64,000 bases of DNA from Chondrilla cf. caribensis (GCA_964020155.1 OZ026555.1:2491282-2555281); one strand, 5' to 3'. Positions 1-12,209 are shown, counted from the first letter of the stretch. Notes: generated by a model not told the origin, from the sequence alone. Translations and numbers: made by a program.

Positions 1-931
1 CATACTCAAATCATGCACCACCCTTGTGACCCACACACATATTTAATCACATTTCATTGTTTACAAAATAAAACCCCAATGGTATGGATAACATGGTTGG
101 TGTGCACTGTGCACACGTCATACCTGAGACACATAGGTACTATAATACAAGAATAAGAATAGTATTATTAATTTTGTTTGCAGGTAATTTACAGGAACAA
201 ACACAACACTACTGTGAACTATGAGTTTCACTTGTTGAAGCCATGCAAGATTCTTGTTTGCTATGACTTGTGCATGACAGTGTAAGTAACAATTTGACTT
301 ATACCACAAATACTGCTAATTTCTCCCGCAGTGGTTAATCGAACCCATAAATGCTTACATAATTTTGCAAAATGTTTGGCACTTGGAGACTATACAGCTA
401 GTGATTCATAAACGGTACATTCTACGACATTCAAGCTTGAAGTGTTAATTACTGTGAATTCTCCAACCCACCGTGCTTACTGTGCATGTTGTAGACAATT
501 TCATGGTTAATTACTTTAATAAGTACTGTAAGTAATTTTAGTACACAGATGGTAATACATGCACCAGCAGGTGGAAGTTACATTCTGTCCATGTAAATGG
601 AATGTATTTGTAGGAACATACACAGTACACATAGCAAATGTATGAGCAATTCTTTGTTAGAGATGTCAAACACAGGTGTAGTTACCATTTACATTTATCT
701 CTTTCTACATCCTTTTCTGTTTAAATTGCAGCAAACTATCATCAAATCAATTGATGCAAGATACACCAAGTTTAGAAACACAATGTAGCTTATATTAAAA
801 GAAGCCATTATCAGAAAACAACAGTTTTCAGTGGTACAGCCAATGCCCAGCTGTACAACAGTTATGTCAACAAATAATAGTAACATCCAATATAATACAC
901 ACCAAGTAGTAATACATTAGTGATCACTTAC

Positions 932-1056
932 AAGATAATCATTCTTAATCTCAATCTTCACTGTTTTACACTTGCATTGTGACCATGCTTCACACAATTC
1001 CTTCTCATCCACTGGAGTGTTGTCCTGATCAGGAATGATGAGATGTAATGGAATAA
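932..1056 (-). CDS. NLR-A cassette (unit 1) exon d
   Basis: A 125-nt phase 1-0 exon (TTATTGAAG| to |GTAAGTGATC), two codons longer than its homologues. It encodes VIPLHLIIPDQDNTPVDEK and CKCKTVKIEIKNDYL. It is the last exon I can support before the left edge. Confidence 0.68.
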
Positions 1057-1329
1057 CTTCAATAAATCATGTCATCTTGTTCAAAACTCACTGACAAACA
1101 TTCCTCATAACACTGAAGGCATCTAATCTATTACCATACGGTATACTAATTCTACCAGATAAAGGTTGCATTGGAATGAGCAGTGTTGATCAACGGTTTG
1201 AACAACACTACACACAGTCTATGTAAACTGTATACTATTCAATTTCAATAGCACCTACACACATGGTCACTCTATTCAACAAATAATATTATAAATTATT
1301 GTTACAGTATTAATAATTATACATAATAC

Positions 1330-1694
1330 TAGTAAGTGAGCCCGCCTTTGGCGGACTCACCTGCTACAGCGAGTCGTTCGCATCTTCACTGGTGACAACA
1401 GAGGGTAGTTGCTATAACGACGGTAAGTTTAAATTTGATCGTTGGACGGCAGCCACCGAATCGCCCGATAACCGGAAGTCATTGGGACGATAATTAAAAA
1501 TGGCCATCATCCGCGAAGGAAAAACCGGAAATCGACGGTTCTCCTCATGGACAGTTAGACGGTCGATTTTAACCCGTGGAGGACACTCCCCGACCCGTAC
1601 TTCGTAATCCTTGAGAGTTTGGCGGCGCCCCGTGCAGTAGTTTTTGCCCGAATCGCGAACAAACAATTTCAAACGAACTGAATTATATATATAG
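1330..1694. mobile_element. GC-rich SINE-like insertion in unit 1
   Basis: About 365 bp present in unit 1 and missing at the matching place in unit 2 (near 6692, TACATAATATTATACACT). It starts with a short hairpin (GTGAG.CCGCC/GGCGGACTCAC), has a CpG-rich body, and ends GCGAACAAACAA plus a TATATATAG run. The same end pattern occurs at 24624-24893. A non-LTR-dependent SINE or an RTE-tail family is likely; orientation and class are not proved. Confidence 0.5.
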
Positions 1695-1723
1695 ATTATA
1701 CACTTTGACCAGCAGGTACATAC

Positions 1724-2343
1724 TTGACAACATGTAGGCCAGATTGAATCTTATGCTAATCAGGGCCGTAGGAAGGGCATGGCCACTGCACTTTTTTGAA
1801 ATACTTGAGATTTTTATTTTATTTTATTGAATATTTCATATTTCTTTGTTTAACTTGATTTCGTTCAGTGAATCAGTCAAAATAAGTCTATAAGCAATTT
1901 TAACACTTCGTTGAGTGAAAACGCCGTTTTCTGATGACGACATCTGATATCATTCTTTATAAAATGGCAACTGCATACACGATCAGCTGTTAATTCGGAA
2001 TCCTCGCCGATGATGTACACGTTGACAGAAATTATTAACGCGTTTGTTCTAGAGAACAGACAACTTAGACTTAGTTAAAATAGCTTAGCCTAATGAATTT
2101 GTAGCAGGATCAGAACATAGGCTATCTGTTTTTGGCCATTTTTAATTAGACATCAACCCCCAAGCTGTATATGTAGGGTGGATTTTTTGTTCAAGTTCAT
2201 TAAATTGAAGTGTTTACTTTTGCAATAATTGTGATCATCAATATCAAACATACTGTACATAATTCGTGACCGGAGCGAGTGAAAATTTTTTTGAGTGGCT
2301 GCTGCACTTCAAAAATGCTTCCTACGGGCCTGCTAATACTGTA
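1724..2343 (-). pseudogene. NLR-A unit 1 mini-exon split by a MITE
   Basis: Between the acceptor GTCAG|TAC at 2343 and the donor |GTATGT before 1724 there are 620 nt. Removing the 572-bp inverted-repeat element (1761-2332) and one 5-bp duplication leaves exactly 43 nt, the length of the intact mini-exon at 55744-55786, in an open frame (YSISIRFNL...). The element therefore landed inside a coding exon. Confidence 0.6.
1761..2332. mobile_element. 572-bp inverted-repeat MITE (hAT-like ends)
   Basis: Ends CAGGGCCGTAGGAAG and CTTCCTACGGGCCTG form 15-bp terminal inverted repeats with one mismatch. CTAAT is repeated at both sides. Unit 2 holds the empty site TTCTAATACTG near 6755. The CAGGG-type end resembles hAT elements, but the 5-6 bp duplication does not fit the usual 8 bp, so the superfamily is open. 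No transposase. Confidence 0.75.
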
Positions 2344-2356
2344 CTGACTTAAGGTA

Positions 2357-2897
2357 TGGTAGGAGGCAAAAGTTGGTTCCCTTTCCGTTTTGGAATAACG
2401 CTGTTCCGTATTCATTTCTATGATAACGAATAGTAATAAGAGATGAAACAGAAAACCATTTACACAAAAAAAGGTGAGCAAATGTGCGAAATGTCGATTG
2501 GAACTAATCGGAACATCGCCTACAAATTCAAGCAATCATTTTTAGATTTTAAGTTCTTGATACCCTCCTCTTGAAAACGGTGGCATATTGTTTGGCCGGG
2601 GCTTTGAAGTGCACAAGTAAAAGATGATAATCCTGAGCTTTGTGTATTCGCTGAAGAATGGCATACCACTAAAACGTCTATGTCACAGTTTAATCCTTAA
2701 TACTAACAGCATCTATGTCACACTTCAATTTTATTAACGAGGCCGACTGAAATTCTTTGATATTAACACAGTTTAAAGGGAATGGTGTTCTATGAAAACT
2801 GTATCATAGTAGAATTTTACGAAAGACTGAAATGAATCGAGGTGGTTCGTATTCGTCCTTACAAAACGGAACGGGAACCAACTTTTGCCTCCTACCA
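2357..2897. mobile_element. Tc1/mariner-derived MITE, unit 1 copy
   Basis: Inverted ends TGGTAGGAGGCAAAAGTTGG and its complement near 2880-2897, flanked by TA. Internal sequence matches, in reverse, part of the longer relative at 49026-49733 but lacks the transposase-coding piece. Units 4 and 5 have the empty site (AAGGTA then GTACACC). Confidence 0.75.
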
Positions 2898-3387
2898 TAA
2901 GTACACCAACCCTCACATACCCCTCACCATTCATTGATAAGCACTTGTGAGCACTCATTCAATCAACACTTTTAGGAAGTATTTATCTAATCTCTCGACA
3001 AAGGTACATATATAGCACCTCAGATTACTTATTACAGGGGTATAATCAATTCAGAGATCATTTCGTACACTACAGTACTACACCAGGACATAGAATGGTG
3101 TCCTTAGTATAGAGGTTTTCAGATGTTTGTAACAGAGAGGTAACACTGTATTATTTGTAACGACAGGTATGATTGAAACTGCGAGACCATAAGTATATAT
3201 AATTTGAAGGTATAATATGATTTAAATAAAGTATAACTAAGCAATTTTAAGCTAATGAGATCCACATGCATAGTTATAAGTTATAAGTTATAATATAGAT
3301 ATAAATGCATGGTGGAATATATTATCATGCTGAGGTTGTACAATATTCAGGAGTTCCAGCTCTTTCTATACAGTACACTGAACTTAC

Positions 3388-3551
3388 AGCAATCCATCTC
3401 ATGGTAACATCCAGTTCCTCTAAATCCTCAGCACCTCCCACTCCACAAAGGATTGCTGCCCACTCTGCTGGAGAGAGATACAATGTCAACTGACTTGTGA
3501 GACATGGAACCAGTAACAGCTTCAGTGAAGACATCCATGATTTATCATATT
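3388..3551 (-). CDS. NLR-A cassette (unit 1) exon b
   Basis: A 164-nt phase 1-0 exon encoding EYDKSWMSSLKLLLVP, LSPAEWAAILCGVGG and EDLEELDVTM. Splice sites and length are the same as in the other units. Confidence 0.72.
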
Positions 3552-4280
3552 CTGTGATAAAAATGGACAAAATAACAAAAATCAATGACTACAAATTTTG
3601 AATAGATAGCTTTAAAGGATCCAGTACATCCCATGCTCAAAGTGGTAATACAAACACAAACATTTTGTAGATCCGAATAATAAAAGATTGCTTCAACACA
3701 CACTCATGCACATATTGTAGAGAATGATGTACGTATGTCTGTGTGAAGGTTTAATTGTTGTTCTTATGAGCGAATTTTATATATGATTTGTTGCAAGCAT
3801 GCTCAGTGTGTCAGTCAGACATGTGTATTTCAGAAGTGAATAATGAGTGAAATGTGAACAAGTTGATAGTAGGCCAGTATGCAGTTAGGCCAGCCATACT
3901 ACAGAAATTTGGTAATTAGGATCCAAACAGCTGGTATTTCGTTGTATGTTGTTGTGAACCCAAGCTTGGAGTAATCATGGCCACATACAGTACAATCATT
4001 GTGACTACAGTGACCTATTGGGAAGTAGTCATTTGAGATGAAAACCTCTTGGGTCTGGTGGTTGGTGTGGGATGGCATACTAGAGTAAAGAGCACAGTAA
4101 GTGGACAGCACCCATTGTCCCTGTTCCTGAGAAGAGCAGGATATTTTGAGACTGAGCACTCAACTCCTAGTGCACACATGCAGGGTGAATATGTCTGCAT
4201 GGTCAATGTCCATTGAAGTCAGTAGCAAAAGAGCTATCATACACGTCAACAGTATGACAGGTTCAAGTGTGTCAGCTTAC

Positions 4281-4392
4281 CAGAGGAACAGTTCTCTAAG
4301 CAGTCAATCATCAAGTGCTGTACGTTTTGGCATAATGATATTCCCTTTAGCAGTGTCCTCACAATAGACTTTTTTAGCTCAGTCCACTCATC
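4281..4392 (-). CDS. NLR-A cassette (unit 1) exon a
   Basis: A 112-nt exon, acceptor CACTTGTAG|, donor |GTAAGCTG, phase 0-1. It encodes DEWTELKKSIVRTLLKG, ISLCQNVQHLMIDC and ENCSS, a recognisable LRR-like helix-strand unit. It is homologous to 42747-42858 and 51481-51592, not to exon a of units 2 and 5, so two cassette subtypes exist. Confidence 0.7.
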
Positions 4393-5106
4393 CTACAAGT
4401 GACCAAATGTTATATGTACAAGAAATAAACATAATCTCACACAATGTGATGTAATCATAAATAACATATGCACAAAACGGTAGTTGACATAGATTCTGTG
4501 TACATGCTGAATAGGTAGCCAGTATATGGGAAATCTTGAAGAAAACTACACAAAGTATGAATCATCACTTCCTTTCATGGGATACTTACATGTGGCAGTC
4601 CCAGGTAGAAAACAAACATTAGTGCCTGACAGTCAAAATAGTACTTTGTACAAAACTAGTTTCCAAGGACTGAGGCAACCTAAGAGCACTTCTAGCTCAC
4701 CCAGCGATAAAGTTAGCCTGTCACTGTTGTTGGTGTTAAGAAACAACGTATCCCAATGAGCTATATGTGGCCCTGCATGGTAAAGGCCACAGTGAAAGTT
4801 TGAAACCCACACCCGATGTGATGTGAAGTTGTATAGAGCCAGAAAAGATGTGCGTAATTTTATACCGTGTACTGTTGTATTAACAGGAATTACTCTCAGG
4901 CTCAGAAATTTACAAACAACGTTGAGTTGCCATTTTCTCGAAACGTTGACGACAGAATAACATTTGTTTTCTACCCACGACTGCCACACATATAGTGGTG
5001 GTTCGGATCATACTGTTAGGACCGTATGTGCTAGAGCACAACAGAAAAGTTCACTATCACAAAAGATGCATGCATAATATGATTTGTACACAACGACCCA
5101 CTCAAT

Positions 5107-5300
5107 CAGGTATCAGGTATCAGGTATTCTTATTTAATGTGGGGAACCGTTAGCCATAAGCTATTTAAGTGGCACCCACAAGGAAACGAAAAAGGAGTAT
5201 ACAAAGTAAAAAGAATAAATATGAAATAAAATGGAATGAAATAAATAAATTTGTAGAAACTTAAATTTAAATGTTGCATAAGAGGACAGTAAAATGTCAC
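5107..5300 (-). mobile_element. Short retroelement with TGATACC tail, copy 1
   Basis: Read on the minus strand, an AT-rich body with GGCTAACGGTT-type sequence (plus strand CCGTTAGCCATAAGCT) ends in about three TGATACC heptamers (5107-5127). Two other copies are at 39680 and 45057. A heptamer tail suggests a non-LTR or SINE 3' end. The right limit is approximate. Confidence 0.45.
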
Positions 5301-6303
5301 TTTTCACCTGCACCATACATAAAGACAAACAGATGGAACTAGACTCACTGGTTATTTATGAGAACTTTACTTCCTGTCCATACATACTCAAATCATGCAC
5401 CACCTTTGTGACCCACACACATTTTATCACATTTCATTGTTTACAAAATAAAGTCACAATGTTATGGATAACATGGTTGGTGTGCACTGTGCACATGTCA
5501 TACCTGAGACCCATAGGTACTATATAAGAATAAGAATAATATTATTAATTTTGTTTGCAGGCAATTTACAGGAACAAACACAACACTACTGTGAACTATG
5601 AGTTTCACTTGTTGAAGACATGCAAGATTCTTGTTTGCTATGACTTGTGCATGACAGTGTAAGTAACAATTTGACTTGTACCACAAATACTGCTAATTTC
5701 TCCCACAGTGGTTAATCAAACCCATAAATGCTTACTTAATTTTGCAAAATGTTCGGCATTTGGAGACTATACAGCTAGTGATTCATAAACGGTACATTCT
5801 ACGACACTCAAGTTTGAAGCGTTAATTACTGTGAATTCTCGAACCCACCGTGCTTAGTGTGCATGTTATAGGCAATTTCATGGTTAATTTCTTTAATCAG
5901 TACTGTAAGTAACATTAGTTCACAGGTGGTAATACGTGTACCAGCAGGTGGAAGTTACAGTACTTCTGGCCAGTACTGGAAAATATTTGTAGGGACATAC
6001 ACAGTACACATAGCAAATGTATGAGCAATTCTTTGAAGTCAACACAGGTGTAGTTACAATTCACATTTATCTCTTTCTACATCCTTTTCTGTTCAAATTG
6101 CAGCAAACTATCATCAAATCAATTGCTGCAAGATACAGCAAGTTTAGAAACACAATGTAGCTAATATTAAAAGAAGCCATTATCGGATAACAACAGTTTT
6201 CAGTGGTACAGCCAATGCCCAGCCGTACAACAATTATGTCAACAAATAACAGTAACATCCAATACAATACATACCAAGTAGTAATACACTAGTGATCACT
6301 TAC

Positions 6304-6422
6304 AAAAGATCTAATCTCAATCTTCACTGTTTTACACTTGCATTGTGACCATGCTTCACACAATTCCTTCTCATCCACTGGAGTCTTGTCCTGGTCAAGA
6401 ATGATGACATGTAATGGAACAA
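6304..6422 (-). CDS. NLR-A cassette (unit 2) exon d
   Basis: A 119-nt exon, acceptor TTATTGAAG|, donor |GTAAGTGATC, phase 1-0. It encodes VVPLHVIILDQDKTPVDEK and ELCEAWSQCKCKTVKIEI. Homologues with identical boundaries lie in units 1 and 3-5. Confidence 0.7.
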
Positions 6423-6722
6423 CTTCAATAAATTATGTTATCTTGTTCAAAATTCACTGACAAACATTCCTCATAACACTGAAGACATCTGATCTATTAC
6501 CATACGGTATACTAATTCTACCAGATTAAGGTTGCACTGGAATGAGCAGTGTTGATCAACGGTTTGAACAACACTACACACAGTCTATGTAAACTGTGAA
6601 CTATTAAATTTCAATAGCACCTACACACATGGTCACTCTATTCAACAAATGATATTATAAATTATTGTTACAGTATTAATAATTATACATAATATTATAC
6701 ACTTTGTCCGGTAGGTACATAC

Positions 6723-6765
6723 TTGACAACATGTAGGTCAGATTGAATCGTATTCTAATACTGTA
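6723..6765 (-). pseudogene. NLR-A unit 2 mini-exon with lost acceptor
   Basis: Counterpart of the 43-nt mini-exon that is intact at 55744-55786. The coding frame (YSIRIRFNL...) and donor |GTATGT remain, but the acceptor CAG has become CTG directly before TAC. Without this exon the flanking phases (0 out, 1 in) do not match. Confidence 0.5.
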
Positions 6766-6777
6766 CAGACTTAAGGT

Positions 6778-7319
6778 GTGGTAGCAGACAAAAGTTGGTT
6801 CCCTTTCCGTTTTGGAAAAAACGCTGTTCCGTATTCGTTTCTATGATAACGAATACGAATAAAAGACGAAAGGGAAAAACATTTACACGAAAATGGCGGG
6901 CAAATGTGCAAAATGTCAATTGGAACCAATCGGAACATTGCCTACAAATTCTAGAGATTACTTTTAGATTTTAAGTTCCTGATCCCCTGCTCTTGAAAAC
7001 AGCAGCAAATTGTTAGGGTTTTGAAGCCACACGAGTAAAAGATGATAATCCTGAGCTTCGTGTATCCGCTGAAGAATGGCATACCGCTAAAACATCTATG
7101 TCACAATTTAATCCTTAATACTAACAGCATCTATGTCACACTTCAATTTTATTAACGAGGGTGACTGAAATTCTTTGATATTAACACAGTTTAAACGGAA
7201 TGGCGTTCTATGAAAACAGTATTATAGTAGCGTTTTACAAAAGAAAGACCGAAATGAATTGAGGCTGTTCGTATTCGTCCTTACATAACGGAACGGGAAC
7301 CAACTTTTGCCTCCTACCA
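6778..7319. mobile_element. Tc1/mariner-derived MITE, unit 2 copy
   Basis: Copy of the unit 1 element at the orthologous place, with the same right end (GCCTCCTACCA) and a slightly eroded left end. It came with the segmental duplication, not by a new insertion. Confidence 0.7.
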
Positions 7320-7809
7320 TAAGTACACCAACCCTCACATACCCCTCACCATTCATTGATAAGCACTTGTGAGCACTTGTTCAATCCACACCTTTAGGAA
7401 TTATTTATCCAACCTCTCAACAAAGGTACATATATAGCACCTCGGATCACTTATTACAGGGGTATAATCAATTCAGAGATCATTTTATACACTACAGTAC
7501 TACACCGGGACATAGAATGGTGTCCTTAGTATAGAGGTTTTCAGATGTTCATAACAGAGAGGTAACACTGTATTATTTGTAACGACAGGTATGATTGAAA
7601 GTGTAAGAACTGCAAGACCATGAGTATACATAATTTGAAGGTATAATATAATTTAAATAAAGTATAACTAAACAACTTTAAGCTAGTGAGATCCACATGC
7701 ATAGATATAAATAAATGGTGGAATATAACCAGACAGAATGGTACTATCATGGTGAGGTTGTACAATATTCAGGAGTTCCAGCTCTTTCTATACAGTACAC
7801 TGAACTTAC

Positions 7810-7973
7810 ATCAGTGAAATCCATGGTAACATTCAGTTCCTCCAAATCCTCAGCACCTCCCACTCCACAGAGGATTGCTGCCCACTCTGCTGGAGAGAGA
7901 TCCAATCTCAACTGACTTGTGAGACATGGAACCAGTAACTGCTTCAGTGAAGATATCCATGATTCATCATATT
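7810..7973 (-). CDS. NLR-A cassette (unit 2) exon b
   Basis: A 164-nt exon, acceptor TTATCACAG|, donor |GTAAGTTCAG, phase 1-0. It encodes EYDESWISSLKQLLVP, LSPAEWAAILCGVGG and EDLEELNVTM. The same 164-nt length and splice sites occur in all five units, which strongly supports a real exon. Confidence 0.75.
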
Positions 7974-8630
7974 CTGTGATAAAAAAAGACAAAATAACAA
8001 AAATCAATGACTACAAATTTTGAATAGATTAAAAGATCCAGTACATCCCATGCTCAAAGTGGTAATACAAACACAAACGTTTTGTAGATCCTAATAATAA
8101 AAGATTGCTTCAACACACACTCATGTACATATTGTAGAGAATGATGTACGTAGGTTAGTGTGAAGGTTTAATTGTTGTTCTTATGAGTGATGTTTGTTTA
8201 TGATTTGTCAGTCAGACATGTGTATTTCAGAAGTGAATAATGAGTGAAATGTGAACAAGTTGATAGTAGGCCAGTATGCAGTTAGGCCAGCCATACTACA
8301 GTAACTTGGTAATGAGAATCGGAACAGTTGCCATTTTGTTGTATGTTGTGAACCCAAGCTTGGATTAGCTATAGCCACATATGGTACCATCAGTGAGTTC
8401 ATTGAGAATGTAACTATAGTGACCTATTGGGACCAACTAATTCAAGATAAAAAACTGGAGGGGCTGCCAGCTGAATTACTTGGGTGTACTTTTGTACAGC
8501 TGGGCTAAAATACTTTTTTTCCAGCCAAGCAAAATTTTAGGTTCAATAATTTCATACAGTTCGGTAATATGATACATACTGTTAATGAAAACTATGTCAC
8601 ATATGTGACAATTACAGTAAGTGTGCTTAC

Positions 8631-8778
8631 CATTCAATTTATATTGAGCTAGTTCACCAAAGACAAACATGTCACAAATCAAATGAATGCTTTGGCTAGA
8701 TGACAATCCCCAAATAAGTACTTTAAAAATGGATTTCACTGATTGAAAGATCTGATTCTTGTAATCCATATTCTGCTT
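8631..8778 (-). CDS. NLR-A cassette (unit 2) exon a
   Basis: A 148-nt exon, acceptor CACTTGCAG|, donor |GTAAGCAC, phase 0-1. It encodes KQNMDYKNQIFQSVKSI followed by SSSQSIHLICDMFV, a helix-strand LRR-like repeat. It opens the four-exon cassette that recurs in all units; the closest relative is 59015-59165 in NLR-B. Confidence 0.7.
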
Positions 8779-9488
8779 CTGCAAGTGCCAAGATCAAGAC
8801 AGCAAATACCATGCAGTTTACACATGTTCAATCACACTGAATTACAGACAACATTTGTTTGTCTAGTTCAACTTCTTCACAGTATAAGTAACTTGGCTTA
8901 AAAAAAATAACAAGTGATCTAGGATTCAATGAAGCTGGGTCTGAGCAAAACTGATACAACATTATTGCATTTAAATCTATTATGAACTGAAAGGGTGTAA
9001 AAGCCTTCTGAATAATAATCTAACCAAATAAATGCTAAATTAAATCTTCTCTTATTTCCTCAAAGGAGTGGAGTTAAGGCAATTAATACAAGCATAGAGA
9101 ACACAACATCGAAACATAAATGTCAATAATGACAAAACCAGTAATTCGAATTTAAAAAAACTTGTTGGCTGCGTATGAACTTAAAAACTCAAATTACTTG
9201 TTTGTCACATTTTAAAATAGACAACATTAAACTGTTAATGGAACCTTTCTTGTAACTTTTCAATAGATATGAAGACTTTAAAGATTAAGTAGATAGTTAT
9301 ATCATTGAAAAAATTGAAACCATGATCACAAAGAGCTGTAAGAAACTTTTTCAAAATAAGGCTTATTGGCATTGTGTATGGCCGCCAATTTTGGTGATCA
9401 CTATAACATCATTCCAGACACTATTACTATACTATTTTCATTTTGACTTCTGGTATACGGATATATATTGCTCAAGGTTATTGCTTCC

Positions 9489-10214
9489 TGACACTCAAGT
9501 ATATCCCCATCTACCCAGCAAAGGCGGGGTATAACAAATAAGGATCCTGTCAAAACGATTGAAAGTACGTTGTAGCATTATGAATGCAGACGAGAATTAT
9601 GCGAGGAAAGATTTCTTTAGGAGCTGGAAAGGACAGTAAAATTTTCAATTGGAGTCAGGTTAACAATAACCGAGTACCCATCAACTCTCTAATACCTAGC
9701 AAAAAGAGGTGTGGGGATAATGATGACAGCGATTGTTCTCTGAACTTACCGACTTAGAAGAGTGGACAAACCCTTACTTGCCCAAAACACTGCCAAGAGA
9801 ACCAAATGGGCTGAGTAACTATTATCCAGCCTAGCCCGAACCACGAAGTCTTCAACCTGAATGACCGATCGATTCATGTTAAAATTGTTCTCGATTCGCT
9901 GCCCTCCTGAAAACACAACAGTTTTGTGCACTGATTTTGTGTTCCATCAACTGAATTGGTGTGGTCTTTAGCGTTCATTGTGTATCAGTATTGCTGGTGC
10001 ATTAATTGTCTCTAGTGACAAGGCAATTTGATAATTCCCTTTCAATTAAGAAAACGGGGTATATCAGTAATGAGGTCAGAAATATGCCCTGGTATATCGG
10101 GTATAATACCATAGTCGGTGTTTTTGAAGTTAAGTGACAATATTACCAATTAGGATACATGTATTAGTTATACCCCATCTTTGCTAGGTACATGGCAGAT
10201 ATACTTGAGTGTCA
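9489..10214. mobile_element. Long-TIR DNA element, copy 1
   Basis: Starts TGACACTCAAGTATATCCCC and ends with the complement ...ATATACTTGAGTGTCA. Inverted similarity runs about 50 bp inward and includes CCCAGCAAAGG.GGGGTATAAC. The interior has no transposase. It lies in the NLR-A intron between the exons at 12132 and 8778. Confidence 0.7.
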
Positions 10215-10256
10215 GGGAGCGATATACTTAGGGCGAAGCTGGAGGTTATCGTTTCC

Positions 10257-10965
10257 TGACACTCAAGTATATCCCTATGCACCCAGCAAAGGCAGGGTAT
10301 AACAAATATGCATCCCGTCACGATCGAAAGTATGTTAGCATTATGAATGCAGACGAGAAAACTGCAAGGAAAGATTCCTTTAGGAGCTGGAAAGGACAGT
10401 AAAACTTATAATTAGAGGCAAGTTAACAATAACGGAGTCCCCATCAACTCCCTAATACCTAGCAATAAGAGGTGTGGGGTGAGGATAATGATGAGTGATT
10501 GTTTCTCTGAGCTTACCGACTTAGAAGAGTGGACAAACCCTTATGTGCCCAAAATACAGCCAAGAGAACCAAATGGGCTGAGCAACTATTATCCAGCCTA
10601 GCCCAAATCACGAAGTCTTCGACCTGGATGACCGATCGATTCATGTTAAAATTGTTCTCAATTCAAATCAGATCGTTCTCAATTCACTGCCTTTCTGAAA
10701 ACACGACAGTTTTGTGCACTGATTTTGTGTTCCATCAACTGAATTGGTATGGTCTTTAGCGTTCATTGTGTATCAGTATTGCTGGTGCATTGATTGTCTC
10801 TAGTGACAAGTGCGGTGATAATTGATAACTTCCTTTCAATTAAGAAAACAAGGTATATCAGTAATGAGGTCAGAAATATACCCCAGTGTATTGGGTATAT
10901 ACCGTAGTTGGTGTTTTAGATGCTAAGTGACAATATCGGTGATTGGGATACATATATGTATATAT
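10257..10965. mobile_element. Long-TIR DNA element, copy 2 (truncated)
   Basis: Direct repeat of copy 1, starting TGACACTCAAGTATATCCCT and sharing blocks such as GACCGATCGATTCATGTTAA. The right terminal repeat is missing; the sequence drifts into TATATA before copy 3. Confidence 0.6.
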
Positions 10966-11516
10966 CTCAATACGTGGGTGTTATTAATGATAAAGACCAC
11001 ACAAATTCACTGAGTTGAAGGAACACAGATTTGGAGCACTCTTGTGTTTTCAGACAGGCAGTGAATCAAGAAATTTTAATAGGAATCAATCAGTAATCGA
11101 GGTTAAAGACTCTGTAGTTCGGGCTAGGGTGGATAATAGTTACATAGCCCATTCGTTTCATTCTCCTGCTTGTAATTTTGGGTATGGGATTGTCCACTTT
11201 TCGTAGACGAAGTTGGTTACAGGCGCAGAGAAACGATTGCTGTCATCATTATCGCCACACCTTTTCTTGCTAGGTATTAGAGAGTAGTTTTGCCGAGGTT
11301 GTTACTTGCTGACCCAACAGTACTGGTTGGATTATCATGAAAAGATTGCAAAAGATTTGTTAATTTGCCTTTGATTAAAGGACTTTCCAGCTCCTAAACA
11401 CATCTTCCCTCACAAAAATTCTCATCTGCATCCATAAAGCTGACATACTTTTGAAGTTTTTGACGGGGCACATATTTGTTATACCCCACCTTTGCTGGGT
11501 ACATTGCGGGGTATAA
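10966..11516. mobile_element. Long-TIR DNA element, copy 3 (inverted)
   Basis: Inverted, more divergent copy: it contains the complement of the GACCACACCAATTCA block and ends TTGTTATACCCCACCTTTGC. The outermost TGACACTC end is absent. Confidence 0.5.
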
Positions 11517-11602
11517 CTAATACATATATAGATAAATAGATACAAAATACATGTTCTTATGCATAACTGCAACAATAAATTTATATTATAATTTATATTT
11601 TG

Positions 11603-11790
11603 TAAGAAAAGATGGCCGATTTCAAAACACAAAAGAAGAGATTGGGCTAGAATTCGGGTGAAATGCCTTTAATGAAAGTAACAACTTCAGCGAAGACCTT
11701 TACAAACCTAGCAAAGATGCCCAAGTAATTCAAGTGCTGGGGCAGCAACCCCACAAGTTTGGGAACTCGAATTACTTGTTGATAGTAAAT
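11603..11790. repeat. Dispersed repeat, shared with 38090-38290
   Basis: AAGATGGCCGATTTCAAAAC, TAACTTCAGCGAAG, ATTCAAGTGC and AACTCGAATTACTTGTT occur in the same order and spacing at 38090-38290. The class is unknown; neither copy has clear terminal repeats or an intact gene. Confidence 0.5.
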
Positions 11791-12131
11791 ACAATATGGG
11801 GCTTGCTAAAGGTGGACAAAAACGCATTTGTCAAATGTTTGCTAAATGACACAAGCAGAGAATTATATCAATTGAAAAACACTACAATACGCAAATAAGG
11901 AATTCAACCAATCATGTAGGGTTCATTTCTCCCATGCAAAGCACCAAATGATCGATGCATGTGTATTTTAAAATTTTAACCAAATGTGCATCTTCCTATA
12001 TCCAATAATGTAAATAGGAAATTTCGGATACTTTTTTACTCTTACAATGTAGATGTAAAATTGGGAGATGTGTGAATATGGAGAATATACTGTTTATACA
12101 CAACAAGCCACAAATTAGCCATCTCACTTAC

Positions 12132-12209
12132 TGATTTAGAATACTGAATCTTGTGATTAACACCAGGAAAAGATATCTTCACTGTCTTCCACTTGGCAAC
12201 TAATTCTGC
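12132..12209 (-). CDS. NLR-A LRR-like exon 4
   Basis: A 78-nt phase 0-0 exon (ACATCCAG| to |GTAAGTGAG) encoding AELVAKWKTVKISFPGV and more. The WKTVKI strand resembles CKTVKIEI in the later cassette exons, so this looks like an older member of the same repeat. The NLR-B copy is 59650-59727. Confidence 0.7.

Larger units (their letters stand above)
1..4990. repeat. Segmental repeat unit 1
   Basis: The sequence from the left edge aligns along exons and introns with unit 2 (offset near 5370 at the left, near 4430 after two insertions). From about 4100 on it follows units 3 and 4 instead. A minus-strand 118-codon frame at 4633-4989 has no counterpart in other units and I cannot identify it. The left 350 bp hold no supported exon besides a conserved block near 60-130. 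Confidence 0.7.
5382..8800. repeat. Segmental repeat unit 2
   Basis: Begins CATACTCAAATCATGCACCA, as does base 1 of the window, and parallels unit 1 through the exon d and exon b regions. It lacks the 1330-1694 and 1761-2332 insertions of unit 1 but shares the Tc1/mariner-derived MITE, so that insertion predates the split of units 1 and 2. Confidence 0.7.

Noticed and set aside
118..309. 63-codon minus-strand frame repeated at 5498-5686
   Set aside because: It is conserved because the whole unit is duplicated; hydrophobic low-complexity translation of an AT-rich intron.
1412..1672. 86-codon minus-strand frame in the 1330-1694 insertion
   Set aside because: It falls within a non-coding SINE-like element that is absent from the paralogous unit.
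4633..4989. Minus-strand 118-codon frame as a real gene
   Set aside because: It has no splice context or recognised family and no counterpart in other units; kept only as a remark under unit 1.
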